This document shows, one piece after another, positions 6,403 to 11,990 of a DNA stretch of 11,990 nucleotides. The notes under the pieces are model-generated. The model did not search any database, was not told where the DNA came from, and saw only the letters and a list, made by a program, of their open reading frames with translations. The stretch comes from JBELMB01 sp042088665 (GTDB taxonomy: Bacteria > Pseudomonadota > Alphaproteobacteria > Rhodobacterales > Rhodobacteraceae): contig JBELMB010000155.1 of the NCBI GenBank assembly GCA_042088665.1, positions 1 to 11,990 on the forward strand. Direction: 5' to 3'. Both the position numbers and the translations under genes were made by a program. How positions within the stretch are numbered: position 1 is the stretch's first letter; each line of letters opens with the position of its first letter.

Positions 6403-6428
6403 CTCCTCAGCTCCGACTGGAGGTTCTC

Positions 6429-7850
6429 ATGACCGACGCACCCTTCCGCCCCTTTGACACGCATCTCGACCAGGAGAGGGCGACGGCAGAACTGCGCCTG
6501 GCCCTCGCGGGGGCCGATGATGGCGAGCTTTTTCTCGAACGCAGGCGCTCTGAGGCGCTGGTTTTCGACGATGGCCGGGTCAAGACAGCGAGCTATGACG
6601 CCTCCGAAGGGTTTGGCCTGCGGGCGGTCTGCGGCGAAGTGGCGGGCTATGCCCATGCCACGGAGATTTCGGAGCAGGCGCTGAAGCGTGCGGGCGAAAC
6701 CGCGCGGCTGGCCGTCGGGGATGGCGGCGGGACGATGGCGCCCCCGCCTGCGGGCACCAACCGGACGCTTTACACCGACAGGGATCCGATCGGCGGCCAT
6801 GCCTTTCCCGTCAAGGTGGAGACGCTGCGCGAGATCGACGCCTTTGCCCGTGGGCTGGATCGTCGTGTGGTGCAGGTCACCGCCATGATCGCCGCCTCGT
6901 TGCAGGAGGTGGCGATTCTGCGCCCCGAGGGCGGGCTGGTCACCGACACGCGTCCGATGACGCGGGTGAATGTCTCCGTCATTGTCGAGGAAAACGGACG
7001 CCGCGAATCCGGCACGGCCGGCGGCGGTGGGCGCGTCACGCTCGAAGGGCTGCTGGAGCCGCAAGACTGGCAGTCCAAGGCGCGCGAGGCCCTGCGCGTC
7101 GCCCTCGTGAACCTCGAAGCAGAGCCAGCCCCGGCCGGTGTCATGGACATCGTTCTGGGGCCGGGCTGGCCGGGGATCCTGCTGCACGAGGCCATCGGTC
7201 ACGGTCTCGAAGGCGATTTCAACCGCAAGGGATCGTCGGCTTTCGCGGGCCTGATGGGGCAGCAGATTGCCGCGCCGGGCGTCACGGTTCTGGATGATGG
7301 CACGATGCCGGACCGGCGCGGGTCGCTGACCATCGACGACGAGGGCACGCCCTCGGGCAAGAACGTGCTGATCGAGGATGGCAAGCTTGTCGGCTACATG
7401 CAGGACCGCCAGAACGCCCGCCTGATGGGGGTTGCCCCGACCGGCAACGGGCGTCGGGAGAGCTATGCGCATATTCCGATGCCGCGCATGACGAACACCT
7501 ACATGCTTGGCGGCACAACCGATCCTGCGGATATAGTGGCCGACCTGAAGGACGGGATCTGGGCCGTGGGCTTTGGTGGCGGACAGGTCGATATCACCAA
7601 CGGCAAGTTTGTCTTCAGTTGCACAGAGGCCTACCGGGTGAAAGACGGCAAGGTGGGGGCTCCGGTGAAGGGCGCAACCCTGATCGGCGACGGAGCCTCT
7701 GCGCTGAGGCAGATCCGCGCCCTGGGCAATGACATGGCGCTCGACCCGGGCATGGGCAATTGCGGCAAGGCCGGTCAATGGGTCCCGGTTGGTGTGGGGC
7801 AACCCACGCTCATGATCGGCGGTCTGACGGTTGGCGGAGCCGCTGCATGA
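6429..7850 (+). CDS. tldD: TldD family metallopeptidase
   Basis: The product has 473 residues, matching the usual TldD length (about 475-480). TldD works with TldE/PmbA as a cytoplasmic zinc peptidase that degrades unfolded peptides, removes leader peptides (as in microcin B17 processing) and affects CcdA antitoxin turnover in E. coli. The catalytic HExxxH motif is HEAIGH at residues 253-258 in GILLHEAIGHGLEGD, and the conserved C-terminal cysteine is C445 in MGNCGKAGQ, followed by the family tail GQPTLMIGGLTVGG. The start is clear: a strong GGAGG box (6418-6422) lies 6 nt before the ATG. The N-terminus precedes the usual LFLERRRSEALVFDDGRV block. No tldE/pmbA copy lies in the window. The stop overlaps the methyltransferase start as ATGA. 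Confidence 0.96.
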   Translation: MTDAPFRPFDTHLDQERATAELRLALAGADDGELFLERRRSEALVFDDGRVKTASYDASEGFGLRAVCGEVAGYAHATEISEQALKRAGETARLAVGDGGGTMAPPPAGTNRTLYTDRDPIGGHAFPVKVETLREIDAFARGLDRRVVQVTAMIAASLQEVAILRPEGGLVTDTRPMTRVNVSVIVEENGRRESGTAGGGGRVTLEGLLEPQDWQSKAREALRVALVNLEAEPAPAGVMDIVLGPGWPGILLHEAIGHGLEGDFNRKGSSAFAGLMGQQIAAPGVTVLDDGTMPDRRGSLTIDDEGTPSGKNVLIEDGKLVGYMQDRQNARLMGVAPTGNGRRESYAHIPMPRMTNTYMLGGTTDPADIVADLKDGIWAVGFGGGQVDITNGKFVFSCTEAYRVKDGKVGAPVKGATLIGDGASALRQIRALGNDMALDPGMGNCGKAGQWVPVGVGQPTLMIGGLTVGGAAA

Positions 7851-8677
7851 CAATGGATGCCAGCGGCGTCGATCCGGAGGCCATGGGTGCCTTCGGAGCG
7901 CAGGTGGATTTTGGCCGGACGGCCGGGGACTATGCCCGGCATCGGGCGGGCTTTCCGCAAGCGTTCTTTGACCTGCTGGCGGCACGCGGATGGGCAGGCG
8001 CGGGACAGATGGCCGTGGATCTGGGCACTGGGACAGGCACCGTGGCCCGCGGGTTGGCGCGCCTCGGTCTGACTGTGACCGGTGTCGATCCGGCAGCCCC
8101 GATGATGGCGCAGGCCGCCGGGATCGGGGCAGAGGAAGGCCTGTCCGTCACCTACCGGGAGGCGCGCGCCGAAGAGACGGGCCTCGCCACCGGTGCGGCA
8201 GATCTTGTTACAGCGGGGCAGTGCTGGCACTGGTTCGACCGCGCGGCCGCCGCAGATGAGGCCCGGCGACTCCTGACCCCCGGCGGGCGTCTGGTGATCG
8301 CGCATTTCGACTGGCTGCCGCTGCCGGGCAATGTGGTTGCCGCGACAGAGGCGCTGATCCTCGATGCCAACCCCGATTGGGCGGGGGCCGGGAGCACCGG
8401 GCTTTATCCGGCGTGGCTGCTGGACATGGCGCAGGCGGGGTTTGCGGGGCTGGAAACCGCCTCTTTCGATGTGGCTGTGCCCTACAGCCATGCGGCTTGG
8501 CGGGGACGCATCCGTGCGAGCGCGGGCATCGCCGCCTCCCTCACGGAGGACGACGTTGCCGCGTTCGATCACCGTCTGGCGGCTTGTCTTGCCCGGGATT
8601 TCCCGGCGGACCCGTTGCTGGTGCCGCACCGCGTCTGGCTGGTCACTGGAACGACACCGGGGGTGGGGGTTGAATGA
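7847..8677 (+). CDS. Class I SAM-dependent methyltransferase
   Basis: The product has 276 residues and is a Methyltransf_11-like Rossmann-fold enzyme. The N-terminal block DFGRTAGDYARHRAGFP (21-37) is typical of this subfamily. Motif I for SAM binding is VDLGTGTGT (57-65), the ribose-binding acid is D81 in GVDPA, the motif IV region is AADLVTAGQCWHWFD (117-131), and LLTPGGRLVIAHFDW (142-156) is the post-motif strand. The substrate cannot be inferred. The ATG at 7847 overlaps the tldD stop (ATGA) and has GGCGGAG upstream; the frame is open back to 7760, but that part lies inside tldD. A second ATG two codons later is also possible. Its own stop overlaps the next gene as ATGA, so it is probably co-translated with its neighbours. 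Confidence 0.9.
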   Translation: MTMDASGVDPEAMGAFGAQVDFGRTAGDYARHRAGFPQAFFDLLAARGWAGAGQMAVDLGTGTGTVARGLARLGLTVTGVDPAAPMMAQAAGIGAEEGLSVTYREARAEETGLATGAADLVTAGQCWHWFDRAAAADEARRLLTPGGRLVIAHFDWLPLPGNVVAATEALILDANPDWAGAGSTGLYPAWLLDMAQAGFAGLETASFDVAVPYSHAAWRGRIRASAGIAASLTEDDVAAFDHRLAACLARDFPADPLLVPHRVWLVTGTTPGVGVE

Positions 8678-9120
8678 CGCCGCCGGGGCGATGGCATCCC
8701 CTGCGCTCTGACCCGGGTTTGGCGGCGGGGCTGACGGTTTGGCGGCACGCGTTGTCCATCGTGATGGCTATGGTGGCGACGGTTGTCGTCGGGCTTGCAC
8801 TGGCCTTTGTCGGGAACAGCATCGAGCCGGTTTGGCCAGACGGCGGCGGCGTGCTTTTCGCGCTTGGGGCTGTGATCGCCTTTTCCGTCATGTTCAGCTG
8901 GGCCGGACACCTGCCGGGCGCTTTCATTCTGCATGCCTTGCTGAGGTCCGGTTGGGCAGGCTGGGTCTCTGCGATGCTGGGCGGGCTGGTCGTGGGTTGT
9001 ATCCTCGGCGTGGCAGGTGGCGTGTTGACGATCACCATCGGGCCATTGCTGGCGCTGGTGCAGCTGATCTGCTTGCGCTGGCTGCTTCCAAGCCCCGAGT
9101 CGCAGGCGTCGGACCTCTGA
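8674..9120 (+). CDS. Small integral membrane protein of unknown function
   Basis: The product has 148 residues and I recognise no family. It has about four hydrophobic helices, near residues 25-47, 59-77, 82-113 (possibly broken) and 114-136, with a basic N-terminus (RWHPLR) and a short acidic C-terminal tail (PESQASDL). A glycine-rich stretch, MLGGLVVGCILGVAGGVL, lies at 101-118, suited to close helix packing. No catalytic motif is visible. Its ATG overlaps the methyltransferase stop by four bases (ATGA), with a G-rich run just upstream, so it is the third member of the tldD operon. Base use resembles its neighbours, with no sign of recent transfer. Confidence 0.8.
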   Translation: MTPPGRWHPLRSDPGLAAGLTVWRHALSIVMAMVATVVVGLALAFVGNSIEPVWPDGGGVLFALGAVIAFSVMFSWAGHLPGAFILHALLRSGWAGWVSAMLGGLVVGCILGVAGGVLTITIGPLLALVQLICLRWLLPSPESQASDL

Positions 9121-9298
9121 TTCCGGCCAATTTCGGGCGTGTCCCAAATCAGGGGGCGGAATTTACATCAGCAAAGATTATCCTGAATTCATCATGTTAA
9201 TGCATCGAATGCGATCTTTGCGGGGCTTTCTCCCCGGGGTTTACTTCTGGTTAACTACTCTCGCGCTAAAGATGAACATGCAAGACGGCGGGGACAGG
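9121..9298 (+). other. Intergenic leader upstream of dprA
   Basis: These 178 bp are more AT-rich than their surroundings, especially 9150-9215 and 9238-9270, so a dprA promoter is likely here. I cannot assign a convincing -35/-10 pair. A weak hairpin (CGGGG 9221-9225, CCCCG 9232-9236) followed by GGGTTTACTT could end the tldD operon. The dprA frame stays open through the later part from 9194. Confidence 0.35.
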
Positions 9299-10570
9299 AT
9301 GCGCGACGACAGCTACTCTTCCACTCACCCCCCACTCCCACCCACCACGGAAGATGCTCGTGTGAACTGGCTCCGCCTCTTGCGCTCACGACGCGTCGGG
9401 CCAACCACCTTCTGGAAGCTGCTTCGTACGCATGGCAGCGCAGAGGCCGCGTTGCTGGCACTGCCCGAGGTCGCCCGCGCTGCCGGTGTCGACAACTACA
9501 GCATATGCCCCCTCGATGTCGTCAAGGCCGAGATCAAGCGCGCACGCCGCGCCGGGGCACGCCCCGTGTTCTATGGCACACCCGAATATCCCCGCGCGCT
9601 TTGCGATCTGAACGACGCGCCACCTGTGTTGTGGGTGGTCGGCGCGGTCGAGGCGCTATCGCGTCCTTCGGTGGCGCTTGTCGGGGCGCGCAATGCCTCT
9701 TCGCTTGGGTTGCGCATGGCCCGCAAACTGTCCGAAGGGTTGAGCGAGGCCGGGTTCTGCGTCGTTTCCGGGCTGGCCCGCGGGATTGACACCGCGGCTC
9801 ATGTGACTGCTCTCGACAAGGGGACAGTGGCGGTGCTTGCCGGTGGGGTGGATGTCCTCTATCCATCTGAAAACACGCGCCTTGCCCAAGAAATTGCAGA
9901 GCGAGGCGGGGCCCGCATCAGCGAGCAGCCCATGGGGATGCAGCCGATGGCCCGGCATTTTCCGATGCGCAACCGGATCATCTCCGGTCTGTCCCGCGCG
10001 GTCGTGGTGGTCGAGGCTGCGGCGAAATCCGGGTCCCTGATCACGGCGCGCGGAGCGCTTGACCAGGGGCGCGAGGTGCTGGCCGTGCCGGGACATCCGC
10101 TGGATGCGCGCGCGGCCGGATGCAACATGCTGATCCGTGACGGCGCCCGACTTGTGCGCGGCATCGATGACATCGTCGAGGCTTTGCCACCCGCGGCCCC
10201 GGTCGCAACCCCGGTCGCGGCTCCTATGCAGACGAAACTCCCCCTGCCAGAGCCGGCCTATGCCGAGGTCCGCGAAGCCCAGGGCGCGGTGGTCCCGTCA
10301 CAGACCGACCCGACAGAGCAGGCTGGCACGGTCATTCCGGACAAGGCGCCGCGCAACCTGCGCTCGCTGCAGGAAATGGCCGCGCTGCACCAGACCATTC
10401 TCGACCGGCTCGGTCCGTCTCCGGTGTCGGAGGATCAACTTCTGCGCGATTGCGGTCAGGGCCGTGCCGGAGTGCAGCGGGAGTTGGGATCGGCTCTGAC
10501 CGATCTCGAACTGGACGGTCGGATCCAGCGGCAGCCCGGCGGGCTGATCTCGCTCATACCGCCCAATTAG
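9299..10570 (+). CDS. dprA: DNA processing protein DprA
   Basis: From the start I favour the product has 423 residues. DprA protects incoming single-stranded DNA during natural transformation and loads RecA on it. The order is an N-terminal helical region with a helix-hairpin-helix-like stretch (about 20-60); the Rossmann-fold core (about 85-295) with VGARNAS (128-134), SGLARGIDTAAH (157-168), AGGVDVLYP (181-189), RNRIISGLS (224-232) and SGSLITARGALDQG (244-257); a Pro/Ala-rich linker (about 298-350); and a C-terminal winged-helix domain (about 362-420). The start at 9299 follows GGGGACAGG and gives the N-terminus MRDDSYSSTHPPLPPTTE. Earlier in-frame ATGs at 9194 and 9272 would add up to 35 residues without family character. 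The gene suggests competence potential only if com genes exist elsewhere. Confidence 0.94.
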   Translation: MRDDSYSSTHPPLPPTTEDARVNWLRLLRSRRVGPTTFWKLLRTHGSAEAALLALPEVARAAGVDNYSICPLDVVKAEIKRARRAGARPVFYGTPEYPRALCDLNDAPPVLWVVGAVEALSRPSVALVGARNASSLGLRMARKLSEGLSEAGFCVVSGLARGIDTAAHVTALDKGTVAVLAGGVDVLYPSENTRLAQEIAERGGARISEQPMGMQPMARHFPMRNRIISGLSRAVVVVEAAAKSGSLITARGALDQGREVLAVPGHPLDARAAGCNMLIRDGARLVRGIDDIVEALPPAAPVATPVAAPMQTKLPLPEPAYAEVREAQGAVVPSQTDPTEQAGTVIPDKAPRNLRSLQEMAALHQTILDRLGPSPVSEDQLLRDCGQGRAGVQRELGSALTDLELDGRIQRQPGGLISLIPPN

Positions 10571-10793
10571 GCCTGGAACCGGCGCGGCTGGCCGTTGCGC
10601 CTTGCCCCCCTTGTACCTCCTCCCGGGCATGACTATCCCATACCCGACCGATCAAATTCTACGCGCCGTGCCCAAGATCGAGGCGCGGCTTACCCGCCGA
10701 CATTGACAAATCCCCCTTGCGCGCCACATGGTCCGCCGCCATATGCGGCTTCGGTTCCGGCTGCCAAAAGTGATAAAAGAGGTCTTGAGCAAT
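10571..10793 (+). other. Intergenic region between dprA and topA
   Basis: The region is 223 bp. Just after dprA a loose stem (GGCGC, then GCGCC 11 nt later, 10581-10601) could be a weak transcript end but has no U-tract. The rest holds the likely topA promoter and its leader. I found no convincing small ORF or RNA gene. Confidence 0.4.
10703..10732 (+). promoter_or_regulatory. Likely sigma-70 type topA promoter
   Basis: A perfect -35 hexamer TTGACA (10703-10708) is followed, 18 bp later, by CATGGT (10727-10732) as a degenerate -10. Weak -10 boxes are usual in this group. The predicted start would leave a leader of about 55 nt before the topA ATG, and the position suits a supercoiling-sensitive topA promoter, although no such control is shown. 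Confidence 0.5.
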
Positions 10794-11990
10794 ATGCCCG
10801 TCGTTGTTGTTGAATCCCCGGCTAAAGCCAAGACAATCAACAAATATCTGGGCTCTGACTACACAGTCCTTGCGTCCTACGGACACGTGCGGGACCTGCC
10901 GCCCAAGGACGGATCGGTCAAACCCGACGACGATTTCGCGATGACCTGGGAGATCGCGAACGATTCGCGCAAACATGTCGCGGCCATCGCAGAAGCCCTG
11001 AAAACTGACGATGCGCTGATCCTCGCGACCGACCCCGACCGCGAGGGAGAAGCCATCAGCTGGCACCTCAAGGAAGCGCTGACCAAGCGGCGTTCGATCA
11101 AGAAATCGACCCATGTCAGCCGCGTCACCTTCAACGCGATCACCAAGTCTGCCGTGACCGAGGCGATGCAGAATCCGCGCGACATCGACGCCCCGCTGGT
11201 AGAGGCCTATCTGGCCCGTCGCGCTCTGGACTACCTCGTTGGATTCAACCTGTCGCCGGTGCTCTGGCGCAAACTGCCGGGCGCGCGCTCCGCCGGGCGG
11301 GTGCAGTCGGTCTGCCTGCGTCTCATCGTCGAGCGCGAGATGGAGATCGAGGCATTCGACCCCCGTGAGTACTGGCAGGTCAGGGCGCAACTGCGTTCGC
11401 CCCGCGGCCAGAGCTTTGAGGCGCGTCTGACCAGCCTCGCCGGCAAGAAGCTGGAGAAATTCGACCTCGCCAATGCCACTGATGCCGAGATGGCCGTCAG
11501 TGCGATCGAAAAGCGCGCGCTCAAGGTCACGTCGGTGGAGGCAAAACCAGCCAACCGCAATCCATCCGCGCCTTTCATGACATCGACCCTGCAGCAGGAA
11601 GCAAGCCGCAAGTTCGGCATGGGCGCCCGCCAGGCAATGAACGCGGCGCAGCGCCTCTATGAGGCAGGGCATATCACTTATATGCGGACCGACGGGATCG
11701 ACATGGCACCGGAGGCCGTGATGGCCGCGCGTGATGCGATCAAGGACCGCTACGGTCCGCAGTTCATCCCCGACAGCCCCCGGATGTACAAGAACAAGGC
11801 CAAGAACGCCCAGGAAGCGCACGAATGTATCCGTCCGACGGATATGACGCGCAGTGTCGAAACCCTGAAGCTGTCAGAGCCGGACCAGCGAAAGCTGTAT
11901 GACCTGATCTGGAAGCGCACGCTGGCCTGCCAGATGTCTGCGGCCCGGCTGGAACGGACAACAGTCGATATCGCGTCGGACGACGGTCAG
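10794..11990 (+). CDS. topA: DNA topoisomerase I (type IA), N-terminal part, cut by window end
   Basis: 399 codons are visible and the frame is open at 11990; full proteins are about 850-900 residues. The enzyme relaxes negative supercoils through a 5'-phosphotyrosine link. The Toprim domain opens with VVVESPAKAKT (E7) and carries the metal site D80, D82 and E84 in ATDPDREGEAISWHL. Further blocks are LDYLVGFNLSPVLW and ARSAGRVQSVCLRL. The catalytic tyrosine is Y296 in ITYMRTDG, with R298 beside it, and AQEAHECIRPTD follows. The ATG at 10794 has AGAGG about 10 nt upstream and matches the usual MPVVVVESPAKAKTINKYLG start. The C-terminal zinc-ribbon repeats, if any, lie outside the window. It follows dprA in the same direction but has its own likely promoter. 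Confidence 0.98.
   Translation, partial: MPVVVVESPAKAKTINKYLGSDYTVLASYGHVRDLPPKDGSVKPDDDFAMTWEIANDSRKHVAAIAEALKTDDALILATDPDREGEAISWHLKEALTKRRSIKKSTHVSRVTFNAITKSAVTEAMQNPRDIDAPLVEAYLARRALDYLVGFNLSPVLWRKLPGARSAGRVQSVCLRLIVEREMEIEAFDPREYWQVRAQLRSPRGQSFEARLTSLAGKKLEKFDLANATDAEMAVSAIEKRALKVTSVEAKPANRNPSAPFMTSTLQQEASRKFGMGARQAMNAAQRLYEAGHITYMRTDGIDMAPEAVMAARDAIKDRYGPQFIPDSPRMYKNKAKNAQEAHECIRPTDMTRSVETLKLSEPDQRKLYDLIWKRTLACQMSAARLERTTVDIASDDGQ

Noticed and set aside
7760..7846. A 29-residue upstream extension of the methyltransferase
   Set aside because: It lies wholly within the conserved C-terminus of tldD, and the ATGA overlap at 7847 is the typical coupled start.
6399..7985. A 528-codon open frame on the minus strand opposite tldD
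   Set aside because: tldD on the other strand has a complete, motif-bearing protein with a strong ribosome-binding site. The antisense translation is low-complexity and crosses the control region and the tldD-methyltransferase junction.
9221..9236. CGGGG/CCCCG hairpin before dprA as an intrinsic terminator
   Set aside because: The stem has only five pairs, the tail begins with GGG, and it may be chance in GC-rich DNA. I mention it only within the intergenic entry.
10659..11822. A 387-codon minus-strand frame opposite topA
   Set aside because: The topA frame carries all catalytic motifs; the antisense product has none.
1..11990. Mobile elements, CRISPR array, tRNA/rRNA, toxin-antitoxin or defence genes
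   Set aside because: No transposase or integrase motif, no regularly spaced direct repeats and no RNA gene signatures were seen. Nearly all sequence is explained by housekeeping genes with uniform base use.

Overview
The window looks like ordinary, well-packed chromosomal DNA of an alphaproteobacterium, most likely Rhodobacterales (Roseobacter/Rhodobacter/Paracoccus type). The basis is high GC content, the characteristic aa3 cytochrome oxidase gene order (subunit II, heme O synthase, a tiny membrane protein, Cox11, subunit III, SURF1, then thrC and an M16 peptidase), and the style of the proteins themselves. This placement is inferred from gene order and protein motifs; no database search was made. 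I see no tRNA, rRNA, insertion sequence, prophage or CRISPR array.

Left part, minus strand (positions about 6210 down to 1): one tight eight-gene run reading ctaC, ctaB, coxF-like, ctaG, ctaE, surf1, thrC, M16 peptidase. The first six supply the copper subunit II, the heme-synthesis step, the Cu(B) chaperone, subunit III and assembly factors for the membrane cytochrome c oxidase. ctaD (subunit I) is not here. ThrC (last step of threonine synthesis) and an M16 zinc peptidase (cut off by the window start) sit downstream with 1-nt spacing and a 4-nt overlap, so they are probably read through from the oxidase genes. GC-rich hairpins lie between ctaC and ctaB (two) and between ctaE and surf1 (one). 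They could trim or stabilise parts of the transcript.

Middle, 6211-6428: a divergent control region between ctaC and tldD. It carries a perfect FNR/FnrL-type box (TTGAT-N4-ATCAA), neighbouring RegA/PrrA-like half sites, and a 9+9 bp inverted repeat just upstream of the ctaC ribosome-binding site. Oxygen/redox control of the oxidase operon and/or tldD is the natural reading.

Right part, plus strand: tldD (metallopeptidase), a class I SAM methyltransferase and a four-helix membrane protein are chained by ATGA overlaps and form one small operon. Then come dprA (DNA processing protein for incoming single-stranded DNA) and, behind its own likely promoter, topA (DNA topoisomerase I), which runs off the window end.

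No exotic or clearly undescribed system is visible. The points most worth a second look are the composite redox control region, the intercistronic hairpins, the tiny double-coupled CoxF-like gene, and the TldD-methyltransferase-membrane protein cassette.
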